A DNA stretch of 64,000 nucleotides, taken from a bacterium 210917-SL.2.15 (GTDB lineage Bacteria > Bacillota > Clostridia > Oscillospirales > Oscillospiraceae). Of this stretch, positions 32,887 to 42,202 are shown one piece after another. Positions within the stretch are counted from its first letter, which is position 1, and each line of letters starts with the position of its first letter. The position numbers were made by a program, and so were the translations under genes. The notes below the pieces were generated by a model. That model had not been told where the DNA came from and ran no database searches. It worked only from the letters and a program-made list of their open reading frames with translations. The stretch spans positions 75,371 to 139,370 of the forward strand of contig JAJCJC010000005.1 in the NCBI GenBank assembly GCA_020555605.1, in the 5' to 3' direction.

Positions 32887-33227
32887 CCGCCTCCCTCCAC
32901 TTCAATTTGCCACGGCTCATGGATCTTCATTTGATAGCTATAGTTCATATAGATGATATCTATCCGTCTTCCAGTTTCTTCCCTGTCGCGTCGTATGCGC
33001 GCAGGTGGCGGTCCGCCCCCCTCTTCCACATGCACAAAGGCCCAGCTCGGCGCCGCTGAACGATAGATTTCTGCGCCATCGTTCATCCGCGCTTGCGGAA
33101 GTTCCTGCCGCGCGCGGTAAACGGCGGCCGCCGGCCAGAGGCCCAGAATACACAAAAATACCAGCAGTGCCGCCGCAATGCAAACATGCCGCACCCGGAG
33201 CGGCTTTCGCCACTTCTTTGCATGCAC
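32856..33227 (-). CDS. Small membrane-anchored protein of unknown function
   Basis: About 123 residues: a basic N-terminus (HAKKWRKPLRVRH), one membrane segment (about 15-40, CIAAALLVFLCILGLWPAAA), and an outside domain ending in a Trp-rich EVEGGGWTWRW. I place the start at the GTG at 33227, which has GAGAGGTGG upstream. The frame overlaps the dnaB start by 31 bases, which could couple translation. The position between rplI and dnaB and the plausible membrane topology support a real gene, but I do not recognise the family, and coding by chance in GC-rich DNA cannot be excluded. Confidence 0.5.
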   Translation of the reverse strand: MHAKKWRKPLRVRHVCIAAALLVFLCILGLWPAAAVYRARQELPQARMNDGAEIYRSAAPSWAFVHVEEGGGPPPARIRRDREETGRRIDIIYMNYSYQMKIHEPWQIEVEGGGWTWRWRMNF

Positions 33228-33287
33228 CGCCACCTCTCTCAGCACATTCTCCCCCCGGGGAAATCAAAAGGGGGGTGTACCCCTTCT

Positions 33288-33740
33288 TTAATTTTTCTCT
33301 TCGGCCACCATCAAATGAATCGTACCTGTGATCTCAAAACCCAGTTTGCATTTGATCTGATAACCGCCGCAGGATTTGATGGCTTCTTCCTGAACGATCT
33401 TCTGCTTGGCGATGTCGATGGCATGCTGCGCTTTCAGCGCGTCGGAAATCTCCTTGCTGGTGATGGCGCCGAACAGGCGGCCGTCTTTGCCGGTTTTGGC
33501 ATGGATCTTCACCGTCAGGCCCTTGAGCCGCTCGGCGATCTCCTCCGCCGCAGCCTTCTGCCGGGCTTCCTCGGCGCGCCGGGCCTTTTCCTGCAGCTTC
33601 ATGGTGTTCAAATTGTCCGACGTGGCCTCCACGGCCAGCCTGCGGGGCAGCAGGAAATTGCGCCCGTAGCCGTCGGAAACCTCCACCAACTGGCCCTTTT
33701 TACCCTGGCCCTTCACGTCTTGCTGTAAAATCACTTTCAT
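33288..33740 (-). CDS. rplI: 50S ribosomal protein L9
   Basis: Binds 23S rRNA at the base of the L1 stalk and extends a long helix from the ribosome. The protein has 150 residues. The N-terminal domain MKVILQQDVKGQGKKGQLVEVSDGYGRN-type sequence, with LFGAITSKEI in the C-terminal domain, is diagnostic. The ATG at 33740 matches the universally conserved MKVIL start; upstream codons in frame are not used. It lies between gdpP and dnaB as in other Firmicutes. Confidence 0.98.
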   Translation of the reverse strand: MKVILQQDVKGQGKKGQLVEVSDGYGRNFLLPRRLAVEATSDNLNTMKLQEKARRAEEARQKAAAEEIAERLKGLTVKIHAKTGKDGRLFGAITSKEISDALKAQHAIDIAKQKIVQEEAIKSCGGYQIKCKLGFEITGTIHLMVAEEKN

Positions 33741-33811
33741 GGTTCTGACCTCGTTTCTTTTCTCACATAGATTGCCTGTATGACACGGCGTATTGTACAA
33801 AATAAAATAGC

Positions 33812-35806
33812 TTACTTACGGAAATAATCGTCGATGGCCGCCAGCAGCTGCTCGCGCACATCGGCCACCTTGGCATGTTTCACCAGGCCGCCCGCCGCCG
33901 CTGCATTGCCGCCGCCGCCGAGCTTTTCCAGGATCACCTGCACATTGATCTCGCCCACGGAGCGGGCGGACAGGTTCACATCCTCCCCGATCGGCGTGAG
34001 CACAAAAGACGCGCTGATGCCTGCGATCTGCAGCAGTTCATCCGCCGCCTGGGCGGCGATCACACGGCCCACCGGAAGATCCACCGCCGCCAGGGCGATG
34101 TTGCCGTGCACTGTCTCCGCCCGGCGGATCACATTATAGCGGTTAATCGTGGAATCCAGGTCGTTCTGGAACAGGCGGCGCACTTCGCCGGTGTCGGCGC
34201 CGGCGCGGCGCAGATAGGCCGCCGCGTCAAAAGTGCGTCCGCCGGTGCGCACGGTAAAGTTCTTGGTATCCAGCACGATGCCGGCCAGCAGCGCCTCGGC
34301 TTCCACCTCCAGCACGTCGCTGGGATCGGTCAGATACTGCAGCAGTTCGCTGACCAACTCACTGGCCGATGAGGCATACGGCTCGTGGAAATTGAGGGCC
34401 GCATTTTCGATATATGTCGCCGCCCGACGGTGGTGATCGATCACGGCAACGCGTCCGGCACGCTCCAGAATATTGGGCGCTTCCACCATATCGGGGCGGT
34501 TCGTATCCACCACGACCACCAGCGCGCCGGCACGCATCTGCAGCAGCGCGTCGGTGGGGTCGGTCAGGAACGCATCCTGGTACTCCGGGGTTTCCAGCAG
34601 GCGGGAAATCATCGGCCCCGCCGCGCTGTTTTCAATGTCCATGACGATGCTGGCCTTCTTGCCTTTCTTGCGGGCGATGCAGCAAATGCCCACCGCGGCG
34701 CCCAAGGCGTCCATGTCCGCAAACCGGTGGCCCATGACGTACACCTGCCCGGCGTCGCTCATCAACTCGCCCAGCGCCGTGGCCATCACACGGGATTTGA
34801 CCTTTGTGCGTTTCTCCGTCTCTTTGGCACGGCCGCCGAAAAATTCAAAATTCATATTGGTGCGCACCACCGCTTGGTCGCCGCCGCGGGACAGGGCCAT
34901 GTCGATGGAGAGCGTGGCATTGTGGAACAGCTCCTCCAGCGTGGCATCCCCGCGGCCCACGCCGATGCTCAGCGTGGCCGGCACGCCCTCGGTACTGACT
35001 ACCTCGTGCACGGAATTGAGCAGGGAAAACTGTTCTGCCGCCAGCTTTTCATAGTACTGTTCTTCAAACACAAACAGATAGCGGTCGCGCTCGTATTTGC
35101 GCAGCAGGCCGTGGCATGAGGCCGTCCAGTCGTTGATCTTGCGATCAATGCGGGCGCGCATGGCGCTGCGGGCCACATCGGTGGTTCCCTTGGTTAGCTC
35201 TTCATAGTTATCCATCATGATGATGGCCACATTCAGGCGGGACGCCCTGTATTTGCGGGCAATCTCCTCGCTGTCGGTCACGTCGATCCAATACATGGTG
35301 GCCAGCAGCCCCTGCTCGCGGCCCTCGCCGCCGGCCTGCTGGGTCAGGTTGCCGTACACCCGGTAAAGCCGGCTTCGCATTTCCATCAGCTCCGGCGCCT
35401 CGTGGCGGCACTCCAGCAGCCACCGGGCGCTGAACTGAGGCACCACGTCTCCGATGCGGCTGTCAAAGAGCTGCTCGGAGCGTCCGGAGATCTCTTGGAA
35501 TCCCTCGTTGCACCACACGATGCCCCCGGTTTCCGGATGGAAGATCACCATGGGCAACGGCGCATTGAGCATGGTGTCCTTGGTGGCCGAATCCACATTG
35601 GATGTCACGCTTTCGATATATTTGAGAATGTTGGCCTTCCGGCTGACGGCGTTGCGATGGGCATACACCGCCAGCACCGCGATGATCACACCCTCAATGA
35701 CGCCGATCACCAAATCGAAGGACGCCGCCACCACCGCAAAGCAGATCAGCACAAAAAAGAAAAATTGCGACCCCGGCCCCATCAGACGGGATATTTTTTT
35801 ATTCAC
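33812..35806 (-). CDS. gdpP: Cyclic-di-AMP phosphodiesterase
   Basis: Membrane-bound hydrolase that lowers cyclic di-AMP and so affects cell-wall and potassium balance. The protein has 664 residues: two N-terminal membrane segments (about 14-50), a PAS domain (about 75-160), a degenerate GGDEF domain (about 180-300, no GGDEF motif), then DHH (about 345-500; MGHRFADMDALG and VIDHHRR) and DHHA1 (about 580-660; GGGGNAAAAGG) domains. In the first DHH motif the usual HKNPDMDA is HRFADMDA, with the metal-binding His and Asp kept. It starts at a GTG after GGAGG. It is the first gene of a long leftward run. Confidence 0.95.
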   Translation of the reverse strand: MNKKISRLMGPGSQFFFFVLICFAVVAASFDLVIGVIEGVIIAVLAVYAHRNAVSRKANILKYIESVTSNVDSATKDTMLNAPLPMVIFHPETGGIVWCNEGFQEISGRSEQLFDSRIGDVVPQFSARWLLECRHEAPELMEMRSRLYRVYGNLTQQAGGEGREQGLLATMYWIDVTDSEEIARKYRASRLNVAIIMMDNYEELTKGTTDVARSAMRARIDRKINDWTASCHGLLRKYERDRYLFVFEEQYYEKLAAEQFSLLNSVHEVVSTEGVPATLSIGVGRGDATLEELFHNATLSIDMALSRGGDQAVVRTNMNFEFFGGRAKETEKRTKVKSRVMATALGELMSDAGQVYVMGHRFADMDALGAAVGICCIARKKGKKASIVMDIENSAAGPMISRLLETPEYQDAFLTDPTDALLQMRAGALVVVVDTNRPDMVEAPNILERAGRVAVIDHHRRAATYIENAALNFHEPYASSASELVSELLQYLTDPSDVLEVEAEALLAGIVLDTKNFTVRTGGRTFDAAAYLRRAGADTGEVRRLFQNDLDSTINRYNVIRRAETVHGNIALAAVDLPVGRVIAAQAADELLQIAGISASFVLTPIGEDVNLSARSVGEINVQVILEKLGGGGNAAAAGGLVKHAKVADVREQLLAAIDDYFRK

Positions 35807-35888
35807 AGATCCTACCTCCGTAAACGCTGCGCAGTAAATGCGGAAAGGCCGCCCGTATCCAAAGCAGCTCTGTCAGTATAGATTCTTT

Positions 35889-35917
35889 ATTATAACATGC
35901 TTTGCCGAAAGCAACAA
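35889..35917 (-). promoter_or_regulatory. Promoter of gdpP
   Basis: On the minus strand TTGTTG (35917-35912), 17-bp spacer, perfect TATAAT (35894-35889), about 75 nt before the gdpP start. Confidence 0.75.
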
Positions 35918-36070
35918 CCGCTAAACGAGAAATTTCTCCCGTCAAACGGGCAAAATAGGGCTGTCCCGCCGGCGCACTTCCCGCCTCTGCCGGGCCGCAG
36001 CGGTACATTTTGGTGCCTTTTGTCAGGCGATTTTTTGAAGAATTTCGAAAATTGCTGTACTTTTTGCCCC

Positions 36071-36464
36071 GCTTATGGTATACTGAGTAAAGCAAGCGCC
36101 CCGCCGCGTATCGTTTCGGGGCCGCGCCAGAGGCGGTTTTCCCCCGTCCGGCGGTTTTCTTTCGTATTTTTTGACGGATGCAGCTTTTGCTCCGTGATCA
36201 AATAAAAACAAGTTCATCCTGGTGAAAAAAGTGCGCACGGCGGTACCGGACGGCGGATCAGGGCCGTTCTGGACGCGTGCATTTCTTTCTTTTTTCGGTT
36301 TCGGCATCGTCTTCTGGCGTCTCGGACAGCTTTTTCCGGGCGGCGGGCTTTTTGGCATGGCCTTTTGCCCCCGGCCCGGCGCACCGGCGGTGCCGCGGCA
36401 CTCTGCCGCGCCGAAATCTGCCACAGATGGAACTTACATACCACATTTTAGGAGGAGTTTTCTC
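36071..36464 (+). promoter_or_regulatory. Promoter and long leader of the RNase J gene
   Basis: An extended -10 element (TGGTATACT; TATACT at 36079-36084) without a strong -35. The transcript would begin near 36091 and has about 370 nt of leader before the start codon. No known riboswitch pattern was recognised. A long leader fits the known self-control of ribonuclease genes, but this is inference. Confidence 0.45.
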
Positions 36465-38129
36465 ATGGCAGAAAAAATTAAGATCATTCCCCTTGGCGGT
36501 CTCAATGAGATCGGCAAAAACCTGACCGTTTACGAATACGGCGGCGACATTATCGTGGTGGACTGCGGCATGGCCTTTCCCGGCGACGATATGTACGGCA
36601 TCGACATGGTCATCCCGGACGTAACGTATCTGGTGAAAAACGCCCAGCGTATCCGCGGCTTGTTCATCACCCACGGCCACGAGGATCACATTGGCGCCAT
36701 TCCCTATGTGCTGCGCCAGGTGAACATGCCCATCTTCTGCACCAAGCTGACGGCGGGCCTGATCAAGCTGAAGCTCGAAGAGCACGGTCTGACCAAGCAG
36801 ACGAAAATCACCACCGTGGAAGCGGGACAAACCGTCAAGGCCGGCAAGTTCGAGGTGGAGTTCATCCACGTGAACCACTCCATCGCCGATTCGGCCGCCT
36901 TCGCCATCCGCACCAAAATGGGCACTATCGTCCACACCGGCGACTTCAAGATCGATTCTACCCCCATCGACGGCAAGATCATCGACTTGGGCCGTTTCGG
37001 CGAGCTGGGCAAGCAGGGCGTCCTGGCGCTGCTGTGCGATTCCACCAATGTGGAGCGCCCCGGCTTCACCCAGTCCGAGCGCTCGGTGGGCCGCACCCTG
37101 GACCAATTGTTCTCCGGCTGCGACAAACGCATCATCCTGACCACTTTCGCCTCCAACATCCACCGCGTACAGCAGGCCATCGACGCTGCGGTGAAATACG
37201 GGCGCAAGGTGGCCGTCACCGGCCGCAGCATGGAAAACATCGTGAAGGTGTGCTCGGAGTTGGGCTATATGAACATCCCCAAAAACACGCTGATCGACGT
37301 GGCCAAGGCCAAGAGCCTGCCCAAGGAGAAGGTGCTCATTGTCACCACCGGCAGCCAGGGCGAAGAAATGTCGGCCTTGTACCGCATGGCTTTCTCCACC
37401 CACAAGCAGGTGGAGGTGGGCTACGGCGACCGCATCATCATTTCCGCCTCCGCTATCCCCGGCAATGAAAACAGCGTGAGCACTGTGGTCAACGAGCTGT
37501 TCCGCAAAGGCTGCGACGTTATTTACGGCAACTCCTGGCACCTTCACGTCTCCGGCCACGCCTGTCAGGAAGAGCTGAAGATCATCCACGCCCTGACCGC
37601 GCCCAAATTTTTTATTCCCCTGCACGGCGAGCAGCGCATGCTGCAGCTGCACAGCGAACTGGCCCAGAGCATGGGCATGAGTCCCAAAAACGTAGCCATT
37701 GCGGAAAACGGTTCGGTCATCGAATTGACCCACCGCTCCATCCGCGTAGGCGGCAGCGTTCCCGCCGGCCAGGTGCTGGTGGACGGCTACGGCGTGGGCG
37801 ACGTAGGCGCTGTGGTGCTGCGGGACCGCAAGCATCTGGCCGAGGACGGCATGGTGGTAGTCAATATCAACCTGTCTGCCCAGGACGGCAGCCTCCTGGC
37901 CCCGCCGGACATCATCACCCGCGGCTTTATCTACGTCAAGGAATCGGGCGATCTGTTGAAAGAGCTGCAGGATGTGGCCTCCGAGGCAGTGGGCAAGTGC
38001 CGCCGCGGGCGGCGCGGCCGCGGCAACGGCGAGGATCTGCGCAGCACTGTCAAATCCGCTGTCAGCAACTATCTGTATAAATCCACCCGCCGCAATCCCA
38101 TGATTTTGCCCATCGTTAACGAACTATAA
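36465..38129 (+). CDS. rnj: Ribonuclease J
   Basis: Endo- and 5'-3' exoribonuclease for mRNA turnover and rRNA maturation. The protein has 554 residues. The metallo-beta-lactamase motif HGHEDHIGA is at about residues 72-80; GDFKIDSTP, the beta-CASP domain (about 220-380, with SSAIPGNENS-type text reading SASAIPGNENS) and HVSGHACQEE follow. The C-terminal domain (about 455-554) contains an Arg-rich insertion (GKCRRGRRGRGNG). The ATG at 36465 follows AGGAGG and begins MAEKIKIIPLGGLNEIGKN, which matches the family; the frame is open upstream but has no ribosome binding site. Confidence 0.96.
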   Translation: MAEKIKIIPLGGLNEIGKNLTVYEYGGDIIVVDCGMAFPGDDMYGIDMVIPDVTYLVKNAQRIRGLFITHGHEDHIGAIPYVLRQVNMPIFCTKLTAGLIKLKLEEHGLTKQTKITTVEAGQTVKAGKFEVEFIHVNHSIADSAAFAIRTKMGTIVHTGDFKIDSTPIDGKIIDLGRFGELGKQGVLALLCDSTNVERPGFTQSERSVGRTLDQLFSGCDKRIILTTFASNIHRVQQAIDAAVKYGRKVAVTGRSMENIVKVCSELGYMNIPKNTLIDVAKAKSLPKEKVLIVTTGSQGEEMSALYRMAFSTHKQVEVGYGDRIIISASAIPGNENSVSTVVNELFRKGCDVIYGNSWHLHVSGHACQEELKIIHALTAPKFFIPLHGEQRMLQLHSELAQSMGMSPKNVAIAENGSVIELTHRSIRVGGSVPAGQVLVDGYGVGDVGAVVLRDRKHLAEDGMVVVNINLSAQDGSLLAPPDIITRGFIYVKESGDLLKELQDVASEAVGKCRRGRRGRGNGEDLRSTVKSAVSNYLYKSTRRNPMILPIVNEL

Positions 38130-38140
38130 CACACAGCGGA

Positions 38141-38180
38141 AACCGCCCCGATGCCTGCGCATCGGGGCGGTTCTTTTGTT
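38141..38180 (+). terminator. Terminator after the RNase J gene
   Basis: A 12-bp perfect stem AACCGCCCCGAT / ATCGGGGCGGTT with an 8-nt loop, followed by a T-rich run. Confidence 0.92.
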
Positions 38181-38182
38181 TT

Positions 38183-38681
38183 TTATTCCACATCCTGCCG
38201 GGTGCGCCGTTGCGCCCACTCCATTTCTTTCAGCTGCCGCCGAAGTCCCCGATGGTATTCCAAATATGCCTCCCAGGCGAGCGTTCGGTGTTCCATCTCC
38301 TCGGCATCAATGCCCTGCAAAAGCAAAAGTACCGTTTCCAAAAGGGGACAGTTCGTGTACCACACTTGGGCCTGCTTTTCTACCATCACAAATATGGAGC
38401 CGTCCAGTTTTCTGCCCATCGCCTGGTACACCAGGCAGCTTTTTTCATTGGGCACCACCGAAAAAAGCGACAGTATCAGGGTGTCCTGCCTCAGTGAAAG
38501 CGCCCGCGCGCGTAGCATATAGAACGCTTTTCTGGATCCTCGCTCGGTGAGATAACGGTATGGATTTCATCGTCCCCGGAGCCAGATCTAAATAGGTCTT
38601 CAAAATCCGCACCATGCCGAACACATCCCGCTCCGCGGAAACCACAGCAGACGCTATCTGCTGCAAATCCTATCCGGTCAT
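38183..38681 (-). pseudogene. Decayed gene for an unknown soluble protein
   Basis: Starting at ATG 38681 the minus strand reads MTG-stop-DLQQIASAVVSAERDVFG, then VRILKTYLDLAPG. To continue sensibly, one base must be restored in a G-run (38574-38577) giving DDEIHTVISPSEDPEK, and one in an A-run (38528-38531) giving AFYMLRARALSLRQD; the frame then stays open to the stop at 38183 with natural-looking sequence (KSCLVYQAMGRKLDGSIFVMVE). One nonsense codon and two homopolymer deletions break a gene of about 165 codons. I do not recognise the family. The C-terminal frame alone could be translated as a 111-residue protein. Confidence 0.55.
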
Positions 38682-38880
38682 AGATCGATTGCTACAACCT
38701 TTCTCCTCTTTGTAATCTGTTTTGCGCATACTATCTTGTCATATTTTAATGTAGAGAAAAAACATTTTCTCAAAAGTCAATATCTTACTGCGCAGGTATC
38801 GGCAGGGTGTTTTCCTCAAAATGGGACAGCCCCCTGCTTTTGTTCGGACGCCGACGGTATACTTCCGCAGTAGATGGGCC

Positions 38881-39408
38881 ATGCTGAACTATATGAAAGT
38901 GACAAATCTACCGGGACACGACTCCTGGGTTTTACTGCTGTTTCTGGGCCTCGCCTGTCTGTTCTTTGCGCCGCTGGTGGCCCCTTGGGTTACGCGTCTG
39001 GCCGGGGTGGTGCTGGCCGTGCTGGGGCTGGAACAGAGCGTCAACGGCTTCCGGAACAAAAAATACCGCCGTCCCAACCATCTCCAGCCCGCGCTCGGTC
39101 TGGAGATGATCGCCGTGGGCGCCGTGGCTCTGTGGCTGGGCGAAGGCGCACTGGCGCTGATCTGCGCGGTGTGGGGCGTATTCGGCCTGCTGCTGGCGGC
39201 CCACGGCCTGAACCATGTGCTTTCTGCCGCTGCACAGCGGCACTTTTCCTGGTGGAAATGCGCCGTGGCGCTTCTGGAAGCCGTTCTCGCCCTGGAGCTG
39301 ATCTTCACCAGCGGGGAAGCGGTCATCTGGCACATCCGCCTGCTGGGATTGGAACTGCTGACTGCCGCCTTTTCCTACCGAGTCAGCAAATCCTCCCAGC
39401 TGACCTGA
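38881..39408 (+). CDS. HdeD/DUF308-like membrane protein
   Basis: A protein of about 175 residues with six hydrophobic segments (for example WVLLLFLGLACLFFAPLV, GVVLAVLGLEQ, MIAVGAVALWL, GVFGLLLAAHGL), resembling the HdeD/DUF308 family of small membrane proteins. Function is unknown. The frame is open from 38821, but a -10 element TATACT at 38859-38864 lies within that extension, so the start is probably the ATG at 38881 or 38893; neither has a good ribosome binding site. It converges with a glycosyltransferase gene only 6 bp away and no terminator hairpin is seen between them. Confidence 0.7.
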   Translation: MLNYMKVTNLPGHDSWVLLLFLGLACLFFAPLVAPWVTRLAGVVLAVLGLEQSVNGFRNKKYRRPNHLQPALGLEMIAVGAVALWLGEGALALICAVWGVFGLLLAAHGLNHVLSAAAQRHFSWWKCAVALLEAVLALELIFTSGEAVIWHIRLLGLELLTAAFSYRVSKSSQLT

Positions 39409-39414
39409 CAGGGC

Positions 39415-40374
39415 TTATTCTTCTTCCACCCCCGGGAAAAAGCGGGGCGGATACAAGCGGCCGCGGCGCAGCTCCCTCCGGCGCTCCACCTTCCGCTGCC
39501 GGCGCTTGGATTTCTTTTCCAACCGCTTGGCGTAAAACTGTGGATTGCGGTAGCCGTCCACGGAGTATCCCCCATCCATGGGGACGCTGACCCAATAGCC
39601 CAAAGGCGCAATGGCATTGCGGCTGTGCGGTTTGGCCGTCCGGTACAGCTTGCAGTAGCGGTCAAATACCTCTGCGCGGGAATTCATCATATCCGGCAGC
39701 ACTTTGCCTGCGGAGGAAAGGCTTCCCTTCTGCTTGGTGTAAAAATACACCGGCTCGGGCAGAACCATGACGTGCTTTGCATGGGCCAGATAGCTCAAAT
39801 TAAACACCGTGTCCTCACACCAGTCGAGGTCGTCGGGACAGGCGATCTTTTGAAGCCGCACGATGTCCGTGCGGAAAAGTTTATTCCACAGCACACCATA
39901 ATAAAAATTGGCCGGCGCACGCATCAACCCCTCCACAAAGCGCTCCCGTGTCACTTTACCAGACATAAACAGCGCGCGGTGCGCATAAATGCGCCGCTCC
40001 AGCACGCGGTAAAATCCGGCCACCACTAATTCGCACCCGCTTTGCTCGGCGGCCTCGGCCATGCGCTCAGTGGCGTCGGAGCGCAGCCAGTCGTCGCTGT
40101 CAGCAAACTGGAGGTACTTGCCGGTCGCCGCAGCAATGGCCCGGTTGCGGCTGTCGGCCACACCGGAGTTGCGCTCTTGGTCGATCAGATGAAAGCGCGC
40201 GTCGCGCTCACAGTATTCCCTGCAGATGGCCCGGCTGCCGTCGGTGCTTCCGTCGTTCACCAGCAGCACCTCGATGTCCTGCCAGCTCTGGCAGCGGATG
40301 CTGTCCAGGCACCGGCGCAGGGTCTTTTCCGCATTGTAAACCGGCACAATGATGCTCACGCTTGGTCGTATCAT
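39415..40374 (-). CDS. Family 2 glycosyltransferase
   Basis: A 319-residue inverting glycosyltransferase of GT-A fold. The N-terminal domain (about 5-110) has SIIVPVYNAEKTLRRCLDSI, LLVNDGSTDGS, NSGVADSRNRAI and the nucleotide/metal motif ADSDDW (about 92-97). The C-terminal part (about 285-319) is very basic (KRLEKKSKRRQRKVERRRELRRG), which may hold it to the membrane. The enzyme probably adds a sugar to a surface polymer or lipid; the acceptor is unknown. It is transcribed with the cardiolipin synthase gene 19 bp upstream. Confidence 0.88.
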   Translation of the reverse strand: MIRPSVSIIVPVYNAEKTLRRCLDSIRCQSWQDIEVLLVNDGSTDGSRAICREYCERDARFHLIDQERNSGVADSRNRAIAAATGKYLQFADSDDWLRSDATERMAEAAEQSGCELVVAGFYRVLERRIYAHRALFMSGKVTRERFVEGLMRAPANFYYGVLWNKLFRTDIVRLQKIACPDDLDWCEDTVFNLSYLAHAKHVMVLPEPVYFYTKQKGSLSSAGKVLPDMMNSRAEVFDRYCKLYRTAKPHSRNAIAPLGYWVSVPMDGGYSVDGYRNPQFYAKRLEKKSKRRQRKVERRRELRRGRLYPPRFFPGVEEE

Positions 40375-40393
40375 GGCGTTTCCTCCTGTTTTG

Positions 40394-41929
40394 TCACATC
40401 AGCGGCGCCAGCAGGCACAGAACCTGTTCAACGATCTTTTTGAACAGGCTGCGGCGCCTCCACTCCTCGTAATGCAATTCCCTGCTGTCCTTCTGGATAT
40501 CCAGGATCGTCGTTTCAATATCTTCAACCACCTGGCCGCCAGTAAACAGCACGCCGCCTTCATAGTGCTCCCACAGGCTGCGGAAATCAAGATTCACCGA
40601 GCCGCAGATGGCCAGCGCCCCATCCGCCGCCAGGAGTTTTGCGTGAAGGAACCCCGGCCGATATTCAAATACCCGGATGCCGTGGCGCAGCAGCGGGCCA
40701 AAATTGTGGCGGGATACCGCATGCACATAGGATTTGTCGTAAATCCCCGGCATGAAAATGCGCACATCCACACCGCTTTTGGCCGTGCGGATTAGGCTTG
40801 CCGTCATCTGCCGGTCCAGCACCAGATAGGGCGTGGTGATATACAAATGGTCCGTGGCCCGGTCAATCACTATATCGTAGAGCGCTTGCACGGGGTTGTC
40901 CGGATTTTTGGCAGGGCCTCCGTCAAAGGGGCGTACATAGGCCTTGGCCTCCGCTGCACGCGGCGCCGGGGCGGACGGAAGCTTCTGGCTCTGCCCCGTG
41001 CACACCTGCCACATGACCAGAAACGCCGCCTCCATGGAGCGCACAGCCTCCCCCGAAACACGCACCGCCGCGTCCTTCCAGTAGCCGAAGCGGCGGCGGC
41101 GGTCAAAGTATTCGTCAGCCAGATTGATGCCTCCGGTATAACCGGTCTCCCCATCGATCAAAATGTATTTCTGGTGAGTGCGGAAATTGAAAGAAACGTG
41201 CAGCACATCCTTATTGATGGGCGCAAAAAACACCAAGCGGATGCCGGAGGCACGGATCTCCCGGCGAAAGGAGGGCGTGCTGGCTTTCAAAGAGCCGAAG
41301 TCATCCAGCAACAGGCGCACATCGACGCCCGCTGCGGCCTTTTCCTTCAAGATTGCAAACACCTCATCCCAAATACTGCCCCGGTCCAGAATAAACATTT
41401 CAATGTGAATGCTTCTGCGCGCCGCTTTCAGATCGGGGATCAGGCGCTGGTACATATCCGTGCCGGAGGGGAAAAACTCCGCTCCCTGGTTTTCGTACAC
41501 CGGGTAGCCCGCCCGGGCCAGATACCGCCCCAGAGGCGCTTCGTTGGGGAAGTCCTCATAACAGCGCGTTTCGGTCTCCGTGCGGATAGGAAGCAGCTCG
41601 CCGATCTCATGTTCGGCCCGGCGGAAACGCCGGTTGAACCAGCTGAACTCCCGCTTGCTGCCCCAGAGAAAATACAAAATGAACCCGCCCCCGGGAATCA
41701 GGAAAATAATGAGCACCCAGTTGAGCTTATAACGCGGTTCCTTATTCACCATAACATAGATGAGCGGTACGCTGAACAGCTGCAGATTGAGGTACACCGA
41801 GATGGCGCTTCTCTGCAGAAACACCACCGGGCTGATGATCAGCACCATTTCAATGACCAGCACCACGATGACCGAGCCAATACGCAGGAAGGTGTTCATC
41901 AGCTCCAACACTCTTTCATTCAGTTTCAC
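40394..41929 (-). CDS. cls: Cardiolipin synthase (phospholipase D type)
   Basis: Joins two phosphatidylglycerols into cardiolipin. The protein has 511 residues: two N-terminal membrane segments (about 15-60, the second followed by LWGSKREFSWFNRRFRRA) and two phospholipase-D catalytic motifs, HQKYILIDGETGYTGGINLADEY (about 250) and HAKLLAADGALAICGSVNLD (about 430), each with the HxK(x4)D pattern. It starts after a GGAGG-like site and is upstream of the glycosyltransferase gene. Confidence 0.94.
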   Translation of the reverse strand: MKLNERVLELMNTFLRIGSVIVVLVIEMVLIISPVVFLQRSAISVYLNLQLFSVPLIYVMVNKEPRYKLNWVLIIFLIPGGGFILYFLWGSKREFSWFNRRFRRAEHEIGELLPIRTETETRCYEDFPNEAPLGRYLARAGYPVYENQGAEFFPSGTDMYQRLIPDLKAARRSIHIEMFILDRGSIWDEVFAILKEKAAAGVDVRLLLDDFGSLKASTPSFRREIRASGIRLVFFAPINKDVLHVSFNFRTHQKYILIDGETGYTGGINLADEYFDRRRRFGYWKDAAVRVSGEAVRSMEAAFLVMWQVCTGQSQKLPSAPAPRAAEAKAYVRPFDGGPAKNPDNPVQALYDIVIDRATDHLYITTPYLVLDRQMTASLIRTAKSGVDVRIFMPGIYDKSYVHAVSRHNFGPLLRHGIRVFEYRPGFLHAKLLAADGALAICGSVNLDFRSLWEHYEGGVLFTGGQVVEDIETTILDIQKDSRELHYEEWRRRSLFKKIVEQVLCLLAPLM

Positions 41930-42074
41930 GGCCCGGCCTCCTTTCCTGCAAGCAATATTACGCCAGAATAGTGTATTCTTTTTTTATTATATCGATACGC
42001 CGCACCGGTGTCAAATTACATCCCCCGGCCAGTGTCAAAACCTCCTGCAAATGTGCAGGTGCCGCCGGAACGGA

Positions 42075-42122
42075 TTGACTTTCCTTCCCGTCATGGCATA
42101 CTGTAGTTAGCATGCGCAAACT
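42075..42122 (+). promoter_or_regulatory. Promoter and iron-regulator-like operator of the heavy-metal-binding protein gene
   Basis: TTGACT (42075-42080), 16-bp spacer, CATACT (42097-42102). The site AGTTAG-N6-CAAACT (42105-42122) covers the predicted start, as the related site does at feoA. Region 41930-42202 holds no other gene. Confidence 0.6.
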
Positions 42123-42202
42123 CTCTTGCTTTTCTGCTGCGGCCGCGTGAACAGACGCTGCCGGCGCATTCCCCGGCGGCGCAGAAAGGAGAAGATATCA
42201 TC

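Noticed and set aside
36222..36464. An N-terminal extension of RNase J by 81 codons
   Set aside because: The extension has no ribosome binding site and no family match; AGGAGG at the ATG 36465 is clear.
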